Assembly (NCBI GenBank): GCA_043381765.1
Contig: JBHJMP010000977.1
Location: 1-28,420 of the forward strand
Length of the DNA stretch: 28,420 nt
Source: Collodictyon triciliatum
Taxonomy: Eukaryota; CRuMs
Reading direction: 5' to 3'
Below, in pieces: positions 19,774 to 28,420 of the stretch. Each line of letters opens with the position of its first letter. The first letter of the stretch is position 1. A model generated the notes under the pieces. The model was not told where the DNA came from. It was given only the letters and a program-made list of their open reading frames with translations, and made no database searches. A program made the translations under genes and the position numbers.

Positions 19774-22700
19774 ATGAGTTCAAGTTACCTTCTGCGCCTG
19801 ACCAAAGAGGTCAAAGACCTCCAAAAGGCTCCACTCGAGGGAATGTAAAAAGAAAACAACTTAGTGCTTAACAATCCACTTTTTTTCGAACTTTTACTCG
19901 CTGAGTCTACAAAATAAAATATGGGCATTATGACCGCAACTTCAACTAATTTACTTTCAACTTTTTCATCTTTTCATATCATTTTCTTATTTTGTTCTCG
20001 TAATCTTTCTAGTTTTGTTGCGCCTGACGAGAACGATATCAGTCAAGTCCACGCTTTGATTTTTGGACCCTCTGGAACACCATACGAAGACGGATTCTTT
20101 TTCCTGCACCTCTCTTTTCCTCCGCAATATCCCCACAAACCCCCGCATGCCAAATTGTAAGCAACATCCTGCCTACCTTATGTTTTTTATTCCACACCAC
20201 GCTAAATCACGATTATTACCTTTGGCTCCTATGGATGTAGTCTGACAACTGATGGTGACCGAGTAAGATTCAACCCAAATCTGTACGCAAACGGCAAAGT
20301 CTGCCTATCGATTCTTGGCACTTGGTCAGGTATAGCAGAACTTGACTTTGCAACTTTTTTTTTTTTTTTTTGTTAAATCACATCATGCATCATTGATAAT
20401 TTGTCTGCATCCCAGACTTATCTAAAATATATTATATTTATATTACAAAGGACCTGAATGGCATTCTAGCTTGGGACTTGGCACAGTTCTCTTGTCCATT
20501 CAGTCTCTGATGAGCAATGAACCTTTCAGAAATGAGGTAGTTTTCTATATGATGCATTCATTTCTTGGGTGCTAGAAATCATATTTAATATTGCTTACTG
20601 GCAATGATTTGACTAATGTCGTACAATCTTATTGGTATAGCCTGGTCACGAAAACGTGAGTATTATGAAATAAAGATGCATTAAGATAAATTCATGAATG
20701 TTAATCGAAGCTACTTTACCATGTCATAGTTGTGTTTTTCCCCTTCCATTTACTTATAGACATGATTTGTAATTTTAGGCAAGAGTCGATCAAGTAGAGG
20801 CATACAATAAAGTGATTAGGCATGAAACACTTCGAGTGGCAGTCGTTGGCTCCATGTCAAATCCTATTTATCCTGGTAATCGCCCTTGCTTTAGATTTTA
20901 TCAATTTTATGCGTTATTTAATCTAGCCAAAGATCTAATGATCATCACACAGAATTCAAGCCTATCTTAGAGCAGTATTTCTTGCTCAATTACAGGTGCT
21001 GTCTTCATTCGATCTTACATTAATGCTTTTATCAACATTTGAAGTTTTATCACTAGAAAAATTATCATCGATACTCTATGTATATGCCACCGTGACCATG
21101 GATTAAAATAAAATTTCCCCCCACAAATTACATACCTTCATACTATATCATCTAGAAAGAATATGTCGAGAGCTCTGAAGCTTTCATCAGAATTTGATGG
21201 CCAAACATTTGAGGTTGACTACATTTTATATCCATTTCCCCCATACCATCTACCAATTTTATGCATATCATTTGTTACATTTAATTTTACTATTATCCAA
21301 ATTAATGTTCCAAATGAAGAAAATGCAAAGTTTAATCACTGAACTTATAGGACCCTCATCGCTCCAACCGAGGAATCTACAATTACAAAGTAATTTTAAC
21401 TCCTGCAAAGGGACTGATATATGTACAATCACACGAGTTTTTACTTTTTATATTTTTATTTGCTCTTATCATTATATTTTCTTCCATTTTGATGTATGGT
21501 GTACATTTTATAGGCCATCGTCAAAAATCTGGAAGAGATAAAGGAAATCATTGAAAAAGGATACGAATCGAAGGGCACTGCTGCTTCTAGTGAGAACCTA
21601 TTGACATATTCAAGAAGAAAACTCCTTATTGAAGCTGATTATTTTTACTTGTTTTAACAGAACCTGGATATATGTATACCCAAGCAGAAATGACGCTCAA
21701 GGACCAATTCGATGATCTGTCTTCCAAGCCCCTCTGGGTTTTCATAAAATCAGATATTTAATCATACTAAGATATCAATCAAACGCTGAAGCATCAAAAC
21801 CGATGTACATAAAAATTATAATAATACCATTTTTATAGGGAGTGTCGTTAGGGATGATAGATTCTGATATTAACCATTGGTCAGTATCCGTCGTAGGGGC
21901 CGACGAAACCATCCTTGAAGGTTTTTTTTTATATTCATCATACTATTAACAATTAGAGTAAGATGTAAGCCATCAATGATATTGAGGAGCAACTAAATGA
22001 CGTTGTGAAAAAAAAATTACCTGTTTATTTATTCTTCCTTTCGAATAGCCAATAATTCATCTCGGTGATTATTCAATCGATATTAGGCTGTGTGATTTTC
22101 TTCAATATCAAATTCAACAAAAATTTTCCTGACGTGCCTCCCAAAGTCTACTTTCCCAACCCTGTCTTCCATCCGAATAGTCGGTTTTAGAATCATTTAT
22201 TAACTCAATCAACAATTTTGCATCTTAAAGGAACATCGCGTTCCTATTCACGTGTTGAATGTTAAAGTCTGTTCGATTTCTATTGCGAAATTGGGATACC
22301 ATTTTATTATTCTCGATTTATTGAAATCTTAATCAACCCCTTTGAATATAGTAAGTGAGGATGGTATACCTTGTCTAACTGAACTTCAAGAATGGAGACC
22401 AGAGTACTCTATTGGATGCCTAATTGTCTCTATTCAAGTGAGTGAAATAGGGAGCCGAATGACATATTTAACTTTGGCTTTGTGTCGAGATTCCCTGTGA
22501 AATAAGTTTTCCTCAATCGGTGGGCTTGACCACATAATCATAATAGGTACCTATCCCAGTTATACTTTTCTCTCCTGTTAACATTATCAAAAAATGAACT
22601 AGGCTCTTCTCACGAACCCAAACATCAGCAACTTTGTGAATGTAGAGGCTGCAGAACTGTTCAAGACGAATCCAACCCGATACAGGCAAGTTTGTCTCGA

Positions 22701-22784
22701 TGGCCACCACGATGCATACTCATTCTACTTATCGCCATCGCTATTAACAGGTCTCGTCTCCGCCGCAGTCTGGAAGACAGCTAA
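19774..22784 (+). CDS. Tandem-UBC ubiquitin-conjugating enzyme: UBE2Z-like domain fused to a second UBC domain
   Basis: Exons: 19774-19844, 20013-20156, 20241-20329, 20451-20536, 20641-20655, 20779-20875, 20953-20995, 21156-21213, 21351-21389, 21514-21589, 21661-21737, 21839-21920, 22087-22179, 22352-22437, 22603-22685, 22751-22784; 390 residues, in frame throughout. Residues 1 to about 240 follow UBE2[12 protein letters not shown] helix, [38 protein letters not shown] with active-site Cys 8 residues after [17 protein letters not shown], and [13 protein letters not shown] near the end of the UBE2Z unit. A second UBC domain follows: helix [35 protein letters not shown], then [19 protein letters not shown], again with Cys 8 residues after [11 protein letters not shown], and [19 protein letters not shown]. 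Both candidate Cys are present. The second domain has [11 protein letters not shown] where most E2s have GP-GTPYEGG. If spliced as read, one chain carries two E2 folds. The linking exon (21661-21737) must splice at TGG|gttttc; if it does not, it reads through to a stop at 21759-21761, giving a UBE2Z-only protein. The last intron has a GC donor. Poly(A) signal at 22854. Confidence 0.85.
20641..20655 (+). other. 15-nt microexon of the tandem-E2 gene
   Basis: Five codons (PGHEN) between a TATAG acceptor and a gtgagt donor, phase 0 on both sides. It matches the conserved NEPG(F/H)E segment of UBE2Z after [10 protein letters not shown], which supports it as a genuine exon. Confidence 0.75.
22686..22750 (+). 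other. GC-AG intron in the tandem-E2 gene
   Basis: The exon ends TACAG and is followed by gcaagt, the usual GC-donor context; the acceptor is aacag at 22750. Using it keeps frame to a short basic C-terminus ([10 protein letters not shown]) and a stop at 22782-22784. A GT donor 4 nt further on (CAA|gtttgt) would give a longer, different tail. Confidence 0.6.
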
Positions 22785-22853
22785 GTTCGCATTTCGCACC
22801 AAGTAGCCTAGTCCGACCCGAACTTTCCAGACTTTGGCGATTCGGCATGATAA

Positions 22854-22859
22854 AATAAA
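22854..22859 (+). promoter_or_regulatory. AATAAA poly(A) signal of the tandem-E2 gene
   Basis: AATAAA about 70 nt after the stop codon. Confidence 0.6.
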
Positions 22860-23628
22860 GTGATAAAAGAAAAAAAAATATAAATAGATTAAAAACGCAA
22901 ATATATAATTTCCACACATAGTAATCCAAAACACAACCTTGTGAATAGGCAATAATGGCTAAAATTTTGTCAACCTCAGCCCCAAAGCGGCAGAGAGGTC
23001 TTCAATTTATCCTAATATGGAAAATAATTTATTGGGAAACATCTTTTGGTTGCAAAGGCCGCGATTATTGGCGCACTGGGTTGCGGAAAAACCACGATGA
23101 ATGGGAAACAAGGAGGCGCGTTGACAGACAACCGGGTTGCTCTGCGGGCTTTTGCCTTATGACTGCAACACGAATCTTTCTGCCAGGAATCATCTTCGGA
23201 GAAGGCTTGAGTTCTTATGGGCCTAAACGCGGGTAATCAAGCAAGCAACCTGACCTGCCCTGATTGAAAAGCGGTGATGAAAAGTATGGGATGGGCAGCC
23301 CAGGCGAAACTTAGCGACCCCCTTTAAAAAAAAAAAAAACGCTCGAGAGAACTACTTCTGTCTGAATCTGATAAAAAAAAAAAAAAAGGAGTGAATACTA
23401 TCAGCTATTTGCAAAGCCATCAAAGTCTCATTCTGAAGTACCTACACAAACTCTCTTGCCTCACTGTCCAAAATAAAGTTTTCCAAAAAGAAACAATAAA
23501 TCAAAAAAAAAAAAACGCTTTTAAACGTACACGAGTCTGCTTCCCCTTAATTTTTTCTTTTACCCTCCTTTTCGATCTTCCCTTCTGATCAAACAATTAA
23601 CGAAACAAATAGAAGAAAGCAAGATCAA
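22860..23628. other. Intergenic region with repeat copy 1, upstream of the Myb/SANT gene
   Basis: About 0.77 kb. Bases 22860-22960 are AT-rich 3' flank. Bases 22960-23300 have balanced composition and include a 44-codon frame (23028-23159) with a chance-like P-loop string (GALGCGKT); no complete gene is visible. Two long A-runs (about 23325 and 23373) bracket more unique sequence. A repeat copy follows at 23388-23513. The last 100 bases are the presumed 5' UTR of the Myb/SANT gene. Confidence 0.55.
23388..23513 (+). repeat. Dispersed repeat, copy 1 (A-flanked, contains AATAAA)
   Basis: Begins with GGAGTGAATACTATCAGC after a 15-nt A-run and ends with AATAAATC before a 13-nt A-run. It is nearly identical to 28267-28383, differing by a 4-bp and a 2-bp insertion/deletion and a few substitutions. 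AATAAA at 23472-23477 lies about 30 nt before the terminal A-run, like the 3' end of a polyadenylated transcript. Confidence 0.85.
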
Positions 23629-26600
23629 ATGCAACGCGGCCGCAGCCCTGATGATTCTGCCGGAGACGGCGCACTCCCATCGGGTGTCCATCACGTTGTG
23701 ATTCCTCCGCGACCACCACGCAAGACTTTAACCGTGCAAACTCCTTCTTCGGCCTCGTCTGTCCCCGCCAGTCTCTCGTCTGCTCAAACACCATTACAAA
23801 CGCAAATGCAATCACAATCACAATCACAATCACAATCACAATCACAATCACAATCACAATCACAATCACAATCACAATCACAATCACACATGCAAAGTCC
23901 GGCTCTTTACCTCGTCCCAACATCTGGCACGCCTCCGATCCGTCTGCCTTATCAACCGCAGCTGCAATCAACGCTCAACCATGCCAAACCTGGGCATCCT
24001 TCCCAATCGACTGCACCCAATACGCAAGGGACCTCTTCAATGCCCAGCCAGGCAACGGCATCGAGCGCAAATGCTTATCCTCAGATGCATGCAACTATGA
24101 ATAATATACCTGTGTCGATGCCCATGTCTGTGCCTATGCAAATGCCCATAAATATGAATATGCCAATGCCGGTGCAGATGCCAATGCAAGTGCCAATGTC
24201 TATGCCCATGGGAGTTCCTATGAATATGAACATGCCCATGCAGATGCCGATCAATATGGCGGTAAATATGCCCATGCAAAGCCACATGTATGCAAACCAG
24301 ATTCCTGTTTCTTATGCGTATTCACCTCAGTCGTATACCTACTCGCCACAAAATGCAGCCCATCCCCAAGCTTGGCAGCCATCTCAGTACTCTCCATGTG
24401 ATCAATCATCTCCTGTATTTGCAAATCAAGTAACCAGCACCGCTTCTCAAAATGTGCAAGGTCAATCACATCCGCAGCAGAGCCCTCAACAACCACAAGT
24501 GCAAGGACATTCCCCCCAATCTATGCATCAGCACATTCAAATGCACCATCCTCAACAAATGCCGTATCACACGCACTCATTCATGAACCCGATGCACGTA
24601 CAACAATTACAGCAAATGCAGCAAATGCAACAATTACAACAGATGCAACAGATGCAACAGCATATGCACCCAAATCCTGACCCTACAAAGAGGCCCCCAA
24701 ATCAATCTGCTATGCCCAATCATCCAGGTCAGCTACAATCTCAACTTCAACCAAATCCACAATCCACATCTGTCTCCCCTAGTAGCGGTGCAAATGCAAG
24801 CAAAAAACCGCGTATGTTGAATCATGCCACTGAGAATGTTGTATCAGACAACATCCAAATACAGACACCTTCTTCGTCACAAACCCCATCCGTCTCTCAC
24901 ACAAACTCTCAGTGCCTGTCACAATCAACCCAAATCCCCTTGCAAGGCCTTACAAACAGCACAAGTGCGAGTATTCCGACTGCCCCAAACACTCCAACTC
25001 CCGGCAGGAAAAGAATCGCTAGCTCATTAGATAAGCAGCCTCACAACATCCTTAAAAATGCAAAGAAAGTACAGCTGCGAGAAATGTTCTATAAGACTCT
25101 GTCTGCAAAGAGAGGTGCACAAAGGAGCTCAGGAGACCCCGGCCAGTCCCCAAGTCCTGAAAATAAGCCTATTTTCAAGGAAAAACACATTAATGAGCCA
25201 GACGATGGAGAAGCTGCAGTGGAAAATAGAGACGAAGGAGGCCAAGGCCACGATTCCCGAAAGGACGCGCACTCGCCTGGATTGAATTCTTCAGTTTATA
25301 GACCTTCACCTTTTTCTGACACCCATGGACAACAATCTTTTGCCATTAGGGAGACCAAAGCTCCGTCACAATCACCAGGTATTTATAAGATTACAAATGA
25401 AAGAAATTCATTTTCTTACACAACTTTCCTTTCAAAAAAATTATGGCATCTCTTTTTGCATCAGGAAAACAAGAACCGGCTCAAGTTACGAGAGATCTTA
25501 CAAGGAAGACTGTTGAGAGTCCTCGAGATGCAACAGCAAAGTCTGCAAGGAAAGAACACCGTGACCAAATGGATAGAAGCCTCGAAAGTATTTTGAGGTG
25601 CTCAGCCGATGTAGACCTGGAATCAAATGACACCATTTCGACAGGTGGGCACATGAATTGGCGAGCTCGCGAATGGAAGCAGAACGAAATGGATAAGTTG
25701 ATTGAATGCGTCAAGATGCATGGTGAAACAGACCAGTGGGACGCCGTAGCTGAAGATTTAGGGTTGGGTCGTTCGCCTCTGGAATGTAAAAAATACTGGA
25801 CAAGCGTCGTCTATCCAAACTACAAAAACAGGTTTTGCTTTATTCTTATTTATCATCTTTATTTTGGCATTTCTGTGCTTTTTTATTTTGTATATTATTT
25901 TTAGAAAAAAATATGTAATCAACATGAACAACAAGATGGCCCCACACATTCATAAAAAATATTTTGAGGGGGAAAAATTCTTTATTTTATTTTTTAGAAA
26001 ATGGACTTTTGAAGAAGACAAGATATTGCTAAAAGGATTTCGGATGCATGGAGAGTCATGGGATATCATCTCAACTATGCTTCTGGCTCGATCTGAGCGA
26101 TTGGTATGCTCTAATAGCATTATTTTTATTTTTTTTTACTCAAAAATATCAATCAGTCTCTTTCACTCTTTTTTTTTGTTGAAACATTTTTCTTTCAAAA
26201 AAAAACATCAATTATATATAATTTCTTCCTGCACCCACCACTATTTTATTCGCTGAATTTTTTCTTTTGATTCAATAGTGCTGCGAAAGATGGAAGCACT
26301 GGAAAGAACTGGCATCCAATCTCGTGGAGATGGGGATTGAGCATATTGAATCTGTAGCGCCATATCAAAGTATGATTCTAGGGTGGAAAGAAGAGAAACT
26401 TTGGACCCTGCTGCCCATAGCACACGCATTGCCCTGTGTATTGTTCACAAAGTCCAACCAAAGGCTAGCTAGTGGTGGGAAAAGTGGAGTTCAGCTCTTT
26501 ACTGAGCTCTTGGAGAGCAGAGAAGCTCTTGAGAAATACATTCGAGCTTTCGTGGCAAATACATCAGTCAGCTCCAATACATACTCAACAAGCTCTGTCG

Positions 26601-27712
26601 CCAGTCCTCTCTCTCAAATTCAATCAGCGACAAACTCTAACGCCTCACATCCTCTACCTTCTTGCACGGGCAATATAGGAAATAGCAATGTTCTTACGTC
26701 CAAAGCCGGGAATGAAAAGGAATCATTTATCATATCCATGGTGTCCAGATGGGCTCGAATGTATCTTGAGCACACCGCAAGCAAGCATTTGTCCAACTCT
26801 CAATCTGGGAGCCGCACAGGGTCTCCAATGACTCGTGCTCATTCCCGTACGAACTCCCTCACAGCATCGCGCCCAAACTCAAAGACAAACTCGCAAAGCA
26901 ACTCCCAACAAAACTACCAACCGCAATCACCATCGCCCAAACTAGTTGTCGATAAGTCCTCTCCATCCCAACCAAAAACCTCTGAGTTTGTTTGTCAGGT
27001 GTCCCACGAACAATCTACAGGACTCAATAGGGAGACCAATCAGCAGAACCAGCCCTGCAAAACTACAAACTCGGCTCTTTCTCACTCTCCAATTCAACAA
27101 GGTGGGTATGCACAAAGTAACCTATCACTCCAGTTTTTGCCAACGACATCTTCTACTCTTGTAACACCGTGGAAATCTGCTGCAACGGCCACTGTTATCG
27201 AAGGCTCTCGCTACACAACCCATCAACACATGGCATATTCAGGTTATTCTTCTACTAGCCACCTTCCTGATGGACATGATTTTACATCTGATGTCGAGCA
27301 AATGGCTGCCAGGCGATTAGCCTCTATGTCAAGTATAAAAAACTTGTACAGTTCTGGTATCCAAATGTCGAATACGAATGGCTTTGGTTTCAACAGGACT
27401 GAAGAAACCAGATACACTCTCCAAGACAGGCATCCACCAGGAGACAATAAGGATTCTCCTTCAGCTTCGGACTCTGGGACTCAAACGCTTTCCCAATCGT
27501 CGGCTATTGCGCTGCAAAAGGAATTAGTCACCGGCACGGAGTGGGTTCATTCCAACGCCCTGCCAATACCCCCTTTGATGGGTTATAACATTATGCTTCA
27601 CAACACACATCACGGTTCGACGAAACACAATGAAGGACAATCTGCAAACGGAGACATAGTATTTGTAAATCCTCCTACCACCCAGAATCCTCCCAAACGA
27701 GGTGATGAGTGA
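23629..27712 (+). CDS. Gln/Ser- and Met-Pro-rich protein with two Myb/SANT repeats
   Basis: Probable nuclear DNA- or chromatin-binding protein. Exons 23629-25378, 25465-25831, 25998-26103 and 26279-27712 give 1218 residues with frame kept. Residues 1-583 are low complexity: a 13-fold QS run at about 61-86, a Met-Pro dipeptide region at about 164-219, and a QQM/QQL run at about 324-345. Two Myb/SANT repeats follow. The first has three spaced Trp, as in NWRAREWKQNEMDKL, HGETDQWDAVAEDL and CKKYWTSV. The second is RKWTFEEDKILLKGFRMHGE, SWDIIST and CCERWKHWKEL, typical of the R2R3 pattern. The junctions inside the repeats were needed to keep them continuous. Residues 766-1218 are Ser/Asn/Gln-rich with no recognised domain apart from a possible helical stretch (WARMYLEHTASKHL). 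The start is the first ATG of the open frame. Function by family: sequence-specific DNA binding or a chromatin-complex subunit; which one cannot be told. No clear poly(A) signal is seen before the gap. Confidence 0.85.
23809..23886 (+). repeat. In-frame (CAATCA)13 hexanucleotide repeat
   Basis: Thirteen CAATCA units encoding Gln-Ser dipeptides in exon 1 of the Myb/SANT gene. The near-perfect DNA identity suggests recent expansion. Confidence 0.95.
24117..24287 (+). repeat. In-frame degenerate Met-Pro repeat
   Basis: Encodes alternating Met with Pro, Val, Gln and Asn (VPMQMPINMNMPMPVQMPMQ and similar) for about 56 residues. Codons vary between units, so the peptide pattern is kept while the DNA has diverged. 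Confidence 0.9.
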
Positions 27713-27806
27713 TGAATGACATATGAAAAAAAAAAAATAACTGCAGCATGACACTTCTTTGATATTGGAAGAAAATGGTCTCCGTGGAGCTTTAGAGGGA
27801 ATGGGA

Positions 27807-28052
27807 NNNNNNNNNNNNNNNNNNNNNNNNNNNNNNNNNNNNNNNNNNNNNNNNNNNNNNNNNNNNNNNNNNNNNNNNNNNNNNNNNNNNNNNNNNNNNN
27901 NNNNNNNNNNNNNNNNNNNNNNNNNNNNNNNNNNNNNNNNNNNNNNNNNNNNNNNNNNNNNNNNNNNNNNNNNNNNNNNNNNNNNNNNNNNNNNNNNNNN
28001 NNNNNNNNNNNNNNNNNNNNNNNNNNNNNNNNNNNNNNNNNNNNNNNNNNNN
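27807..28052. other. Assembly gap (246 N)
   Basis: Run of N directly followed by an A/G-rich tract, which probably caused the assembly break. Confidence 0.99.
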
Positions 28053-28141
28053 AAAAAAAGAAAAAGAAAAAAAGAAAAAGAAAAAAAGAAAAAGAAAAAG
28101 AAAAAGAAAAAAGAAAACAAAAAAAGAAAAGAAAACGAAAA
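28053..28141 (+). repeat. AAAAAG-type purine microsatellite
   Basis: Irregular A4-7G units, purine-only apart from two C near the end. Confidence 0.9.
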
Positions 28142-28266
28142 AGTCAGTGGGAACACGACAACTGTTTGAAGAACTCGCAAGGAAATGATCTAAAGATCGA
28201 GCTTTTCTGTCATGCCGAGCAAAAAAGAAGAAAAAGAAAAAGAGAGAAAAAAAAAAAAAAAAAAAA

Positions 28267-28383
28267 GGAGTGAGTGAATACTATCAGCTATTTGCAAAGC
28301 CATCAAAGTCTCATTCTGAAGTCTACACAAACTCTCTTGCCTCACTGTCCAAAATAAAGTTTTCCTAAAAGAAACAAAAAATC
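28267..28383 (+). repeat. Dispersed repeat, copy 2 (A-flanked, contains AATAAA)
   Basis: Same orientation as copy 1, beginning GGAGTGAGTGAATACTATC after an A-run and ending AAAAATC before an 18-nt A-run. AATAAA at 28353-28358. It lies at the very end of the window, about 4.9 kb from copy 1, on the other side of the Myb/SANT gene. Confidence 0.85.
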
Positions 28384-28420
28384 AAAAAAAAAAAAAAAAA
28401 CATTTAAAACAAAAAAAAAA

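Larger units (their letters stand above)
27713..28266. other. Downstream flank of the Myb/SANT gene with gap and purine tract
   Basis: 94 nt of flank, an N gap at 27807-28052, then an A4-7G purine tract to about 28141 and mixed sequence to a second A-run at about 28247-28266. Frames across it are artefacts. No gene is seen. Confidence 0.7.

Noticed and set aside
19559-19871. Phe/Leu/Ser-rich frames before the tandem-E2 start
   Set aside because: They translate the TTTTC repeat in the presumed 5' flank.
22200-22330. Possible exon with [12 protein letters not shown] inside the second UBC domain
   Set aside because: It looked like an E2 active site, but including it breaks phase. Skipping it joins HPN directly to [12 protein letters not shown] with canonical Cys spacing, so it is intron.
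22955-23236. 93-codon + strand frame after the tandem-E2 gene
   Set aside because: No recognisable domain or splice context; composition does not stand out from its other frames.
24037-24496. Minus-strand frames rich in His-Gly or Ile-Gly
   Set aside because: Shadows of the Met-Pro repeat of the Myb/SANT gene, whose + strand frame is much longer and carries real domains.
1-28420. CRISPR arrays, prokaryotic operons, phage or viral genes
   Set aside because: None seen: the tandem arrays are simple microsatellites without spacers, and all genes have spliceosomal introns.

Overview
This is nuclear DNA from an intron-rich, AT-rich eukaryote. Genes carry many short spliceosomal introns with variable donor sequences, AATAAA-type poly(A) signals lie after most stops, and a canonical nuclear-type tRNA-Lys is present. 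Long AAT and purine-rich microsatellites and three N-filled gaps (485-887, 4505-4999, 27807-28052) point to a draft assembly. Gene content (radial-spoke LRRC23, an ABCG24/28-like transporter, UBE2Z-like E2, TLC-domain protein) suggests a free-living protist with a flagellate ancestry. A rhizarian/foraminiferan such as Reticulomyxa is my best guess, but that is a low-confidence inference from style, not proof.

Layout, left to right. (1) 1-1291 (+): 3' part of a G3BP/Bre5-like NTF2+RRM RNA-binding protein, interrupted by a gap. (2) 2831-4356 (+): five-exon TLC-domain membrane protein with a 39-nt microexon. (3) about 5058-7644 (+): LRRC23-type leucine-rich repeat protein, at least 12 exons, 5' end lost in a gap. 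(4) 7730-7802 (+): tRNA-Lys(CUU). (5) 8602-14616 (+): 17-exon full-length half-transporter of the ABCG family with a secreted Cys-rich N-terminus and a SAM-like domain between the ATPase and the membrane domain. (6) 15622-18743 (-): an 11-exon gene for a 443-residue protein that I cannot assign to any family. (7) 19774-22784 (+): 16-exon gene for a protein with two ubiquitin-conjugating (UBC) domains, a UBE2Z-like one followed by a second, divergent one. (8) 23629-27712 (+): four-exon Q/S- and Met-Pro-rich protein with two Myb/SANT repeats.

Most coding regions were rebuilt by hand-splicing: exons were accepted only when GT-AG (once GC-AG) junctions kept phase and the joined protein matched or continued a family pattern. 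For genes 2, 5, 6, 7 and 8 the summed exon lengths give an intact frame from start to stop; gene 3 keeps frame from its first visible exon to its stop. The genes are not an operon and share no obvious pathway. Genes 6 and 7 diverge from a shared 1-kb region rich in purine/pyrimidine tracts. Genes 5 and 6 converge. A 125-135-bp repeat ending in an AATAAA and an A-run occurs on both sides of gene 8.

The most unusual items are the tandem-UBC E2, the SAM-containing ABCG protein, and the unassigned minus-strand gene.
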